Assembly: GCA_016781635.1 (NCBI GenBank)
Contig: JADDPY010000408.1
Location: 1-9,001, forward strand
Source: Rubrobacter sp.
Lineage (GTDB): Bacteria; Actinomycetota; Rubrobacteria; Rubrobacterales; Rubrobacteraceae
Reading direction: 5' to 3'
Length of the DNA stretch: 9,001 nucleotides
Shown piece by piece: positions 1 to 5,777 of the stretch (position 1 is the stretch's first letter; each line of letters opens with the position of its first letter). The notes below the pieces were generated by a model. The model saw nothing but the letters and a program-made list of their open reading frames with translations, ran no database searches and was not told the origin of the DNA. The translations under genes and the position numbers were made by a program.

Positions 1-412
1 CGTCGCGGGCGTCCACCGCGACGACGAGGGCGGGCCCGAGATGGTCCACCGCCCGCAGCCTGAGATCGCGGTCCAGGACGGCGGCGGTACCCATCACGAC
101 GCGCGAGGCCCCGGCCCCTGTAACCACGCGCAGATCTTCCAGAGTCCGGATGCCACCCCCTACCTGCACGGGCACACCGACGGCATCCGTCATGCGCCCG
201 ATGAGGTCCAGCTGCACCGGACGGCCCTCCTTCGCCCCATCGAGATCGACGACGTGTATGGCGCTGGCCCCCCGCCGCTCCCACTCCCGCGCGCGCTCCA
301 CGGGGTCGGCGTCGTACTCCTTCTGGCGCTCGAAGTCGCCCTGCTTCAGCCGGACGCATTTACCTCCGCGCAGGTCTATCGCGGGGAAAACCGTGAAAGA
401 ACCCGGGATCAT
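1..412 (-). CDS. hisA: HisA, ProFAR isomerase (partial, N-terminal 137 residues)
   Basis: Cytoplasmic (beta/alpha)8-barrel isomerase that converts ProFAR to PRFAR, the fourth step of histidine synthesis. The reading frame on the minus strand begins PGSFTVFPAIDLRGGK and runs off the left edge, so about 137 residues of a protein usually near 240 are visible. Asp13 in AIDLRGG matches the first catalytic Asp of the family. The second catalytic Asp, on strand 5, is in VVAVDARD at about residue 134. A typical phosphate-binding QVGGGIRTLEDL segment lies between them. The sequence after the first Asp (RGGKCVRLKQGDF) looks like ordinary HisA rather than the dual HisA/TrpF enzyme PriA of most actinobacteria, but the C-terminal half that would settle this is missing. 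The ATG overlaps the hisH stop as ATGA (409-412), which implies translational coupling; there is no strong Shine-Dalgarno. hisF is probably next, outside the window. Confidence 0.95.
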   Translation of the reverse strand, partial: MIPGSFTVFPAIDLRGGKCVRLKQGDFERQKEYDADPVERAREWERRGASAIHVVDLDGAKEGRPVQLDLIGRMTDAVGVPVQVGGGIRTLEDLRVVTGAGASRVVMGTAAVLDRDLRLRAVDHLGPALVVAVDARD

Positions 413-1035
413 AGCTCGCGCGCCCAGCCGAGAAAGTTCTCGTAGAGCTTGAGCCCGGCCCGGCTGCTCTTCTCCGGGTGAAACTGGACCGCCGCGAGGT
501 TCTCCCGTCCTGCCGCGGCACAGAACACGGTCCCGTACTCGGAGGTGCCGAGGAGGTCGGAGGGCTCCTCGGGGACAGGGTAGTAAGAGTGGACGAAGTA
601 GAAATCCTCGCCGTCGAGACCGCTCAGCACGGGGTGCGGGCGCGTTACAGCGAGCTCGTTCCAGCCCATGTGCGGAACCTTCAAGCTCTCGGCCTTGAAG
701 CGCGTGACGGTCCCTGGGAGGAGGCCGAGCCCCTCGACCCCAGGAGACTCCTCCGAGGAATCGAAGAACACCTGGAGCGCCACGCAAACACCCAGAAACG
801 GCTTGCCCGAACGGTAGACCTCCCCGCAAGCATCGTCCATCCCCCTGTCCCTGAGCTTCTTCATGCAATCCCCGAAAGCCCCGACCCCGGGCAAGACTAC
901 CGCATCGGCCCGCAAGACCTTCTCGGGATCTGGGGTCAGCTCGACCGAAGCGCCAACCTTCTCCAGGGCGCGCGTGACCGAGAGGGTGTTCCCAGCATCG
1001 TAATCCACGACGGCGACTCTCAAGGTACCGGTCAT
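409..1035 (-). CDS. hisH: HisH, glutaminase subunit of imidazole glycerol phosphate synthase
   Basis: Class I glutamine amidotransferase. It hydrolyses glutamine and passes ammonia to HisF, which makes imidazole glycerol phosphate and AICAR. The 208 residues match the family length. Visible motifs are DYDAGN (11-16), the oxyanion-strand PGVGAFGD (49-56), the nucleophile elbow GVCVALQ with Cys84, PHMGWN (121-126), and His186/Glu188 in QFHPEKS, completing the Cys-His-Glu triad. One oddity: the elbow is usually G-x-C-x-G-x-Q, but residue 86 is Ala (codon GCG). The triad itself is intact, so activity is likely. The ATG at 1035 gives the normal family N-terminus (LRVAVVDYDAGN). There is no clear Shine-Dalgarno. 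The gene lies 150 bp after hisB, and a 39-codon ORF ends exactly on this start codon. Confidence 0.97.
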   Translation of the reverse strand: MTGTLRVAVVDYDAGNTLSVTRALEKVGASVELTPDPEKVLRADAVVLPGVGAFGDCMKKLRDRGMDDACGEVYRSGKPFLGVCVALQVFFDSSEESPGVEGLGLLPGTVTRFKAESLKVPHMGWNELAVTRPHPVLSGLDGEDFYFVHSYYPVPEEPSDLLGTSEYGTVFCAAAGRENLAAVQFHPEKSSRAGLKLYENFLGWAREL

Positions 1036-1151
1036 GAGCGAACCGCCGCCGGCTTCGTCGCGTTCTCCCGTAGCACGGCAGCCGGCAATCTAGGGGTGCC
1101 GGTCCGTTTCCACGACGCGACCACGCGCGGTCGGCTCGGGGCTACCCCCAT
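1032..1151 (-). CDS. possible 39-codon ORF upstream of hisH, unknown
   Basis: This small minus-strand ORF fills most of the 150-bp space between hisB and hisH. It begins with ATG, preceded directly by AGGAA, begins MGVAPSRPRVVASWKR and ends KPAAVRS. Its TGA overlaps the hisH ATG as ATGA, the same junction seen at hisH/hisA. The product would be basic and proline/alanine-rich, with no recognisable domain and no His-rich stretch, so it does not look like a histidine attenuator peptide. Codons mostly end in G or C, but that is also expected by chance here. It may be a coupling ORF that delivers ribosomes to hisH, which has no good Shine-Dalgarno, or it may be coincidence. Confidence 0.25.
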   Translation of the reverse strand: MGVAPSRPRVVASWKRTGTPRLPAAVLRENATKPAAVRS

Positions 1152-1185
1152 TTCCTGCCGAAGGCTGACCGCTAGAAGTTGAGGG

Positions 1186-1770
1186 CTAATCGATGACCCC
1201 TTTCGTGGAGGCGGTACCGCCCGTTCTCCGGGCTATACCCGCGCGGAGGGCGACCGCCAGAGCTTTGACCCCCGACTCGACCTTGTGGTGGGCGTTCTCG
1301 CCGTAGTGACAGTTGAGGTGCAGCGTGAAGCGGCCGTACTGGGTGAAAGCGCGCAGAAACTCCTGGAAGAGCTCGACGTCGAAGGTGCCGATCTTCTCGG
1401 GCATCGGGCCGAGGTTTATGGTGAGGTGGCTCCGCCCCCCGAGGTCCAAGACCGCGGTCGAGACCGCCTCTATGAGCGGCGCCGAGGCGTCGGCGAAGCG
1501 GACGAGGTCGGACCTGTCGCCTAAAGCCTCGTCGAAGGCGCGCCCGAGGACGAGGCCGGCGTCCTCGACGGTATGGTGGTCGTCGACCCAGGTGTCGCCC
1601 TTCGCCTCGACGTCGAGGTCGATGCCGGAGTGGTGCGCGAGGAGGTGCAGGACGTGGTCGAAGAAGCCGACGCCGGTCGCGACCTCGGCCTTCCCCTCAC
1701 CATCGAGCGAGATCCGCACCTTCACGTACGTCTCGCCCGTCTGCCTCTCCGCCTCACCGATCCGCGCCAT
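1186..1770 (-). CDS. hisB: HisB, imidazoleglycerol-phosphate dehydratase
   Basis: Manganese-dependent dehydratase that converts imidazole glycerol phosphate to imidazole acetol phosphate. It is the monofunctional form, 194 residues, without the HAD phosphatase domain of enterobacterial HisB. The two pseudo-symmetric halves carry the metal ligands: FFDH (36-39) and AHHSG (45-49), then DDHHTVED (63-70) in the first half and HHKVES (161-166) in the second. The C-terminal STKG (188-191) is the usual end of the family. The start is well supported: ATG at 1770 follows GGAAGGAG at about five bases. The upstream neighbour on the other side is a divergent plus-strand gene, so hisB cannot be read through from hisD without crossing an antisense gene and probably has its own promoter. 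The product feeds HisC, which is not encoded in this window. Confidence 0.97.
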   Translation of the reverse strand: MARIGEAERQTGETYVKVRISLDGEGKAEVATGVGFFDHVLHLLAHHSGIDLDVEAKGDTWVDDHHTVEDAGLVLGRAFDEALGDRSDLVRFADASAPLIEAVSTAVLDLGGRSHLTINLGPMPEKIGTFDVELFQEFLRAFTQYGRFTLHLNCHYGENAHHKVESGVKALAVALRAGIARRTGGTASTKGVID

Positions 1771-1801
1771 TCGTCTCCTTCCGCATCGTCAATACCTCAG
1801 C

Positions 1802-1807
1802 ATTCTA
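1802..1807 (-). promoter_or_regulatory. candidate -10 box for hisB-hisH-hisA
   Basis: On the minus strand this reads TAGAAT, five of six matches to the bacterial -10 consensus, 31 bases before the hisB ATG. That leaves room for a leader of roughly 25 bases with the strong ribosome site. The -35 region at 17 bp spacing is poor (TGGAGG). The position is where a promoter is needed, because the plus-strand gene separates hisB from hisD. Confidence 0.4.
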
Positions 1808-1828
1808 GCCGACAGACGCCGGTCCTCC

Positions 1829-1841
1829 ACGCGAGTCGCGT
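1829..1841. promoter_or_regulatory. 13-bp palindrome in divergent hisB/LPXTG-gene promoter region
   Basis: ACGCGA-G-TCGCGT is a perfect inverted repeat (6+1+6) in the 132-bp divergent intergenic region, 59 bp before hisB and 62 bp before the plus-strand gene. The placement suits a dimeric regulator site serving either gene. It consists largely of CG dinucleotides in a GC-rich region, so chance is a real alternative. Confidence 0.25.
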
Positions 1842-1902
1842 AGCGCGGCGTAATCGCGGCTGAGAAGATAAGCTCCGCAAGCGAGCGAGAGGGGGCCAAC
1901 AC

Positions 1903-2337
1903 GTGAAGGCGTTACTGTCGCTGATTTTGACGCTCACGCTCCTGGTGGCTTCTGAGACGTCGGCCGTGGCGCAGATCGCCGGTAGTTACCCGCCTCCCCC
2001 GGGGAGCTACTCCGAAGACCGGTACACCATCCTCGAAGATGGCGCCTTGATCTACGACGGTGACATGAAGCTTCACTGCAACGACCTTGCGAGGTTGAAG
2101 AAGGAAGAGGAAGAACAGCTTTTGCCTCCAGCCGGGGACCGGTCGGTTCGGCAAGCCACGATAGACGATGTCTACAAAGAACGAGTAGAGGTCTGCACGA
2201 AGGCCGGTTCCCCGCCTTCCACCCACGGTGGCATGCTACCGGATACGGGAGGCGTATCTCCCGTAGCACCGGGCATCGCCCTGGCGCTCGCTGTCGGACT
2301 CGTCCTTACGGGTAGGAAGTGCCGGTCGCCCGAGTAG
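1903..2337 (+). CDS. small secreted LPXTG-type cell-wall-anchored protein, unknown function
   Basis: A 144-residue exported protein. Residues 1-23 form a signal peptide (hydrophobic LLSLILTLTLLVA, likely cleavage at AVA/Q). The mature part has a short Pro-rich segment, an acidic stretch containing ILEDGALIYDGD (43-54), a Lys/Glu-rich probable helix (66-72), and two cysteines at 59 and 98 that could pair. The C-terminus is a full sortase sorting signal: LPDTG at 112-116, a hydrophobic segment (121-137) and a short tail with Arg-Lys and Arg (RKCRSPE). Sortase should cut between Thr and Gly and attach it to peptidoglycan. The GTG start at 1903 is supported by GAGGGGG about seven bases upstream and by the signal peptide. 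It is the only intact plus-strand gene in the his region, sitting where hisC is often found, and it uses more A/T-ending codons than the his genes. No sortase gene is present. The partner and role are unknown. Confidence 0.82.
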   Translation: MKALLSLILTLTLLVASETSAVAQIAGSYPPPPGSYSEDRYTILEDGALIYDGDMKLHCNDLARLKKEEEEQLLPPAGDRSVRQATIDDVYKERVEVCTKAGSPPSTHGGMLPDTGGVSPVAPGIALALAVGLVLTGRKCRSPE

Positions 2338-2359
2338 GCCCGTCATCCTTGCAGAACTG

Positions 2360-2527
2360 CTAGACTTCGTCTTTCTCCGTGACGGCGGCCAGCCGGTAGC
2401 CCTCCTCGTGCATGTACGACACCCGCCGCACGAACTCCCCTTCGTCGAGATGAGGCTGGAGCTGGTGCATTACCAGGTAGGTAGCAGCGACCTCGGCATC
2501 CGAGAAAGCCTCCCTGACCTCGGGCAC
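2360..2527 (-). pseudogene. truncated GNAT-type N-acetyltransferase remnant
   Basis: A 55-codon frame starts at GTG 2527, sharing the G of the hisD TAG stop, with GAGGG four bases upstream, and ends at TAG 2360. The peptide (VREAFSDAEVAATY, then MHQLQPHLDEGEFVRRV, then EEGYRLAAV) resembles from memory the N-terminal part of small GNAT acetyltransferases (VMRQLRPHL ... GYRLA ... VVAVAGFR), which normally continue for another 90 or so residues. Here the frame stops just where VVAVAGFR should follow. Supplying one G (gtc-tag read as gtc-gta-g) restores VAV, but the match then fails within a few codons. The acetyl-CoA-binding motif is absent, so it cannot be an active acetyltransferase. It may be a decayed fourth gene of the hisZGD transcript, cut off where the plus-strand LPXTG gene ends 22 bp away. 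It could also be a small expressed peptide. Confidence 0.62.
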
Positions 2528-3792
2528 TAATCCCTCTTCGGGAGCCGTACGCCGACGCTCTCGGCGTGATTCGGGAAGCCTTCGAGGCGGGCGAGGCGTT
2601 CGACGTGGGGGCCGAAGTCCGTGAGGGCCTCCGGAGTGTAGTTGATGTAGTTTGTCCTCGCGGTGAAGTCGTGGGTGCCCAGGGCCGAAGCCCAGGACGC
2701 GGCGCCGTTCGTCGGGAGGGAGTGGGAGGGCCCGGCGCCGTAGTCGCCCAGAGCCACGGGGGTGAAATCGCCTATGGCGACCATGCCGACGGCGTCGAGG
2801 TCCTGCAGGATCGCCTCGTGGTCTTCCGAGATAACGTGTGCGTGCTCTGGAGCGTAGAGGTTCGTCAGCTCCACGGCGTGCGCGTTGTCGCGCACGCGCA
2901 CCAGGGTTATGAGCTCGGCGGGCTCGCCGGTCAACAGCGGCTCGACGCTCCTCAAGAGCTCCTCGCCCGGGGTAAGGAGGATGGCAGAGGCGCCCGAGAG
3001 GTGCTCGGCCTGGGCCATGAGGTCACGTGCCACCCTCTCCGGGAAGGCATCAGCCTCGGCGATTACGACAACCTCGCTCGGCCCGAGCGGCGCATCCACG
3101 CCTACGTGACCGAAGACCTCGAGCTTCGCGGCGGTGACGTAGTCGTTGCCGGGACCCACGATCTTGAGGACGGGCGGGATACTCTCGGTCCCATAAGCCA
3201 TCGCCCCGATAGCCTGAGCACCCCCGACACCGTAAACCTCGTCGAGCCCCAAGAGGCCCGCGACGGCCAGCACGTGGCGGCTTACCTTACCGCCGCGTCC
3301 CGGCGGGGCACAGACGGCGATCTCGGGTACGCCTGCGACCTGAGCGGGGACGGCCGCCATCACGACCGTGCTCGGATAGGCCCCGTGCCCCCCGGGGACG
3401 TAGATGCCGGCCCGGCGGATGGGGCGCACCCTCTGCCCGACCGTCGCACCCCCGCGCGAGATCTCGAAGGGGCGGTCGAGCTCACGTTTGTGGAAGAAGC
3501 GGACGTTCTCTATCGCGACGCGAAAGCTCTCCTCAACCTCCGGGGAGAGCGAGGCCTTCGCGGCTTCTATCTCCTCCATCGGCACCCTTATCGGATCGGG
3601 GCGGACGCCGTCGAGGCGTTCGGTGTGGGCGAGCAGGGCATCGTCGCCCCCGTCCCGGACGTCGGAGACGATGGTGCGCGCTACCTCGCGTACCCCCTCA
3701 GAAAGAAATCCGCCGGGCCTGCGAAGGCTTGAGATTATCTCTTTCGGGTCGGCGTCACGCGCATCGACGACCTTAACCAATGGGGGCCTCAT
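2527..3792 (-). CDS. hisD: HisD, histidinol dehydrogenase
   Basis: Zinc-dependent, NAD-linked enzyme for the last two steps of histidine synthesis, L-histidinol to L-histidinal to L-histidine. I chose ATG 3792, which gives 421 residues starting RPPLVKVVDARD, with AAGGG ten bases upstream; the frame could open earlier but that adds a non-homologous stretch inside hisG. Motifs in order: RAGIYVPGG (127-135), GVGGAQAIGA (188-197), VGPGN (212-216), the zinc ligands Gln261 and His264 in AQAEH, the catalytic pair Glu316-His317 in YAPEHAH, Asp350 in ALGDYGAGPSHSLPTNG, and the final zinc ligand His409 in GFPNHAESV. All functional residues of the family are present. It overlaps hisG by 20 bases and its stop shares a base with the GNAT remnant start, consistent with one hisZ-hisG-hisD transcript. 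Confidence 0.98.
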   Translation of the reverse strand: MRPPLVKVVDARDADPKEIISSLRRPGGFLSEGVREVARTIVSDVRDGGDDALLAHTERLDGVRPDPIRVPMEEIEAAKASLSPEVEESFRVAIENVRFFHKRELDRPFEISRGGATVGQRVRPIRRAGIYVPGGHGAYPSTVVMAAVPAQVAGVPEIAVCAPPGRGGKVSRHVLAVAGLLGLDEVYGVGGAQAIGAMAYGTESIPPVLKIVGPGNDYVTAAKLEVFGHVGVDAPLGPSEVVVIAEADAFPERVARDLMAQAEHLSGASAILLTPGEELLRSVEPLLTGEPAELITLVRVRDNAHAVELTNLYAPEHAHVISEDHEAILQDLDAVGMVAIGDFTPVALGDYGAGPSHSLPTNGAASWASALGTHDFTARTNYINYTPEALTDFGPHVERLARLEGFPNHAESVGVRLPKRD

Positions 3793-4432
3793 TGCGCTGC
3801 ATCCCTTGGGCGAGGGCGGCGATCTCGGCGTGACGGAGGCGATAGGCACCGCGGTTCACGATGAGGCGGGCGGTGGAGGTGGAGAGCTCGTCGAGAATCA
3901 CGAGGTCGTTCTCGCGCAGGGTCGTGCCCGTGGCGGTAAGGTCTACGATGCAGTCGGCAAGACCAACGAGCGGGGCGAGTTCGATGGAGCCGTGGAGCGC
4001 GATGATCTCGGCCTGACGCCCCCTCCCCTCGAAATAGCTTCTCGCGATCCTGGGATACTTCGTCGCCACCCGGACGACCTCGGCGTGGCGGATCGCCTCC
4101 CGGACGTCCTCGGCCTGCCCGGAGGTCGTGGCCAGGATCATCTGGCACCACCCCGTCCCGAGGTCCATGAGCTCCACGACGTTAGGCTGCTGCTCCTCCA
4201 GAACGTCCTTTCCGACTATGCCTATGTCCGCCGCCCCGTACTCGACATAGACGGGGACATCCGACGGCCGTCCGACGATAAACTCGACCCCCTCGGCCCT
4301 ATACAGAAGCCTGCGATCGTTCTCGCGCAGGACCTCTACCGGCAGCCCGGCGGCCCCCATCGACCTCAAGGCATCCTCGAAGATAGCACCTTTCGGTACC
4401 GCTACCCGCAAGATACCGTCCGGCCCCCTCAA
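3773..4432 (-). CDS. hisG: HisG, short-form ATP phosphoribosyltransferase catalytic subunit
   Basis: Catalyses the first committed step, ATP plus PRPP to phosphoribosyl-ATP. The start is TTG 4432, which overlaps the hisZ stop as TTGA and has a G-rich Shine-Dalgarno-like stretch seven bases upstream. This gives 219 residues (RGPDGILRVAVPKGAIFEDA...). The PRPP-binding signature is intact: Glu151, Gly157, then VDLTATGTTL (163-172). The length is that of short-form HisG, which lacks the C-terminal ACT-like histidine-binding domain and depends on HisZ for activity and feedback control; hisZ lies directly upstream. Family knowledge predicts a hetero-octameric HisG4HisZ4 complex. A longer frame reaching 4567 is only the antisense-free readthrough inside hisZ and is Arg/Gly-rich without homology, so I rejected it. 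Confidence 0.97.
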   Translation of the reverse strand: MRGPDGILRVAVPKGAIFEDALRSMGAAGLPVEVLRENDRRLLYRAEGVEFIVGRPSDVPVYVEYGAADIGIVGKDVLEEQQPNVVELMDLGTGWCQMILATTSGQAEDVREAIRHAEVVRVATKYPRIARSYFEGRGRQAEIIALHGSIELAPLVGLADCIVDLTATGTTLRENDLVILDELSTSTARLIVNRGAYRLRHAEIAALAQGMQRNEAPIG

Positions 4433-5715
4433 CGGGCCACCCCCCGCGCCGCGCCCATTACCCTGCCGACGACCTCCCCGACGGGGAGAACCTCGGCGGG
4501 GCCCGCATCTTCTCTGACCGGTGCCAACTCGACCAATCCGTCGCCCCCGCCCGGGTAGAGAACCCACCCCGCCTCGACCGACCGCGCATAGACGAGGGCC
4601 TCCGCGAGCGGCAGGTCTTCGGAGAGATGCAGCACGGGTACGCCAGATGCGCGCAGAATGCCTGCCGTCTCCGTCCCCTCCACGCCGCCGCCGACGAGCA
4701 CGACAAGATCGGACGAGTCCTCCTCCGGCAGCACGGAGAGGAGGCGTTCGAGATAGATGGCGAAGCCGGTGGCCGGCAGGTCCTGGCCGAACCGCTCCAG
4801 CAGGTTATCGTAGCGTCCACCGTTGGCGATGGTGAAGCCCATCCCGGAGGCGTACGCCTCGTAGACGGCACCCGTGTAGTAGTTGTGGCGCCCTATGAGG
4901 CCGAGGTCGAGGATCACGGCGCTCAAAGCCTCGTGCGCCTCGAGGTGGTGCAGGATCTCGCGCAGGTTCTCGAGCGCCACTAAGGCCTCGGTCGCCCCGC
5001 TGCGCTCGGCGAACCTCGCCGCCTCCTCCAGAACGGCCCCCTCCGAGGCAGGCCCCACGAGACGCGGTATCCCCCGCACCCCGAGCACCGCCTGCTTCGA
5101 CAAACCCGCCGCGAGGGCATCGACCGCGACGAGATCCTTCGCCGCGAGCGAACGCAGGATCTCCGGCGACACCTCGGGTGCCACGCATCGCAGGTACGCC
5201 TCGTAAAACGCAGTTTGGCCGAGGACGACGGCAAAGTTCTCCGGCGCCCGCAGCCCGAACGAGCCCAGAACGTCTACGAGAAGGGCGATCGTGGCCGCGT
5301 CTTCCTGAGGGCTCGACGAGCCGACGACCTCCACCCCCGCCTGGTAGAGCTCCGCACTCCGGCCACGCCCCACGTCCGCCCTTCTATAAACCGGCAAGAC
5401 ATACGAGAGCTTGTGCGGGGGCGGGCTGTTCCGAAGGCGCTGGGAGACGAGGCGCGCGATAGGGGTAGTCATCTCAGGGCGGAGCATTACCATCTGATTG
5501 TCCGGATCGAAGAGCTTGAACGAAGCGTCCCGGAGCTTCGGTTCCTCTATAACCTCCGAATACTCCAGCGCCGGCGTCAGAACCTCCCCGAACCCGAAAA
5601 GCCTGAACCGCTCCCGGATCCTCGCCTGCACATCCACGAGCCGCGTCGACTCGGGCGGCAGAACGTCCCGCGTCCCCGGCGTGGTGGCAAACTTTCTCGG
5701 CGTCACTCGATCCAT
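4429..5715 (-). CDS. hisZ: HisZ, ATP phosphoribosyltransferase regulatory subunit
   Basis: A histidyl-tRNA synthetase paralogue, 428 residues, that pairs with short HisG and senses histidine; it does not charge tRNA. Class II synthetase-like features are visible: GFGEVLTPALEY (41-52, motif 1 area), LRPEMTTPIAR (78-88), VYRRADVGRGRSAELYQAG (109-127, motif 2 area), GRHNYYTGAVYEAY (275-288) and GGRYDNLLERFG (299-310). Residues from about 331 onward resemble a degenerate anticodon-binding-like domain. The HisRS hallmark R-G-L-D-Y-Y is replaced by G-R-H-N-Y-Y, and the gene is coupled to short hisG, both favouring HisZ over HisS. The ATG at 5715 gives the expected N-terminus (ATTPGTRDVLPPES). There is no Shine-Dalgarno. 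A possible TAAGAT -10 box ends nine bases before the ATG, so a leaderless or nearly leaderless transcript is possible. Confidence 0.93.
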   Translation of the reverse strand: MDRVTPRKFATTPGTRDVLPPESTRLVDVQARIRERFRLFGFGEVLTPALEYSEVIEEPKLRDASFKLFDPDNQMVMLRPEMTTPIARLVSQRLRNSPPPHKLSYVLPVYRRADVGRGRSAELYQAGVEVVGSSSPQEDAATIALLVDVLGSFGLRAPENFAVVLGQTAFYEAYLRCVAPEVSPEILRSLAAKDLVAVDALAAGLSKQAVLGVRGIPRLVGPASEGAVLEEAARFAERSGATEALVALENLREILHHLEAHEALSAVILDLGLIGRHNYYTGAVYEAYASGMGFTIANGGRYDNLLERFGQDLPATGFAIYLERLLSVLPEEDSSDLVVLVGGGVEGTETAGILRASGVPVLHLSEDLPLAEALVYARSVEAGWVLYPGGGDGLVELAPVREDAGPAEVLPVGEVVGRVMGAARGVAR

Positions 5716-5724
5716 ACGAAAACT

Positions 5725-5730
5725 ATCTTA
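5725..5730 (-). promoter_or_regulatory. candidate -10 box for leaderless hisZ transcript
   Basis: Minus-strand TAAGAT ends nine bases before the hisZ ATG, which is the spacing expected when transcription begins at or next to the start codon. The missing Shine-Dalgarno agrees with this, and leaderless genes are common in actinobacteria. No good -35 hexamer lies at the usual distance; the spacer would run into the palindrome at 5751-5772. Confidence 0.3.
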
Positions 5731-5750
5731 ACCGATATCCTCGCCTTTTC

Positions 5751-5772
5751 TTTGACGCTACCCTGCGTCAAA
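5751..5772. promoter_or_regulatory. 22-bp perfect palindrome upstream of hisZ, candidate operator
   Basis: TTTGACGC-N6-GCGTCAAA is a perfect 8+8 inverted repeat, and pairing continues outward to 5747/5776 with one G-T wobble. It starts 36 bp before the hisZ ATG. Neither strand has a U-tract after it, so it does not read as an intrinsic terminator. Its size and symmetry suit a helix-turn-helix dimer site. As RNA it would also fold as a leader hairpin if transcription starts upstream of it. Confidence 0.5.
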
Positions 5773-5777
5773 GGAAC

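Noticed and set aside
1114..1130. CGACC-N6-GGTCG stem in the hisB-hisH gap
   Set aside because: Five-base arms of CG-rich sequence with no U-tract and no clear position relative to hisH; not significant here.
478..1182. Long plus-strand ORF opposite hisH
   Set aside because: It is an antisense shadow of hisH in GC-rich DNA, with no recognisable domain and no ribosome site.
2339..2386. CCGTCA...TGACGG inverted repeat after the LPXTG gene, possible terminator
   Set aside because: Six-base arms separated by more than 30 bases and no U-run; too weak to call a terminator.
3793..3849. Extended N-terminus for HisD starting at 3849
   Set aside because: It adds 19 non-homologous residues inside hisG, whereas ATG 3792 has an AAGGG site and gives the family N-terminus.
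2566..4558. Long plus-strand ORFs opposite hisD and hisG (2566-3732, 3404-4558)
   Set aside because: Both lie wholly antisense to well-conserved minus-strand enzymes, and their products are Arg/Gly/Pro-rich without motifs.
4433..4567. Extended N-terminus for HisG starting at 4567
   Set aside because: The extra residues are Arg/Gly-rich overlap with hisZ codons; TTG 4432 gives the exact short-form HisG length and a TTGA overlap.
4429..5715. Assignment of this gene as histidyl-tRNA synthetase (HisS)
   Set aside because: The HisRS signature RGLDYY is degenerate (GRHNYY) and the gene is coupled to a short hisG that needs HisZ.
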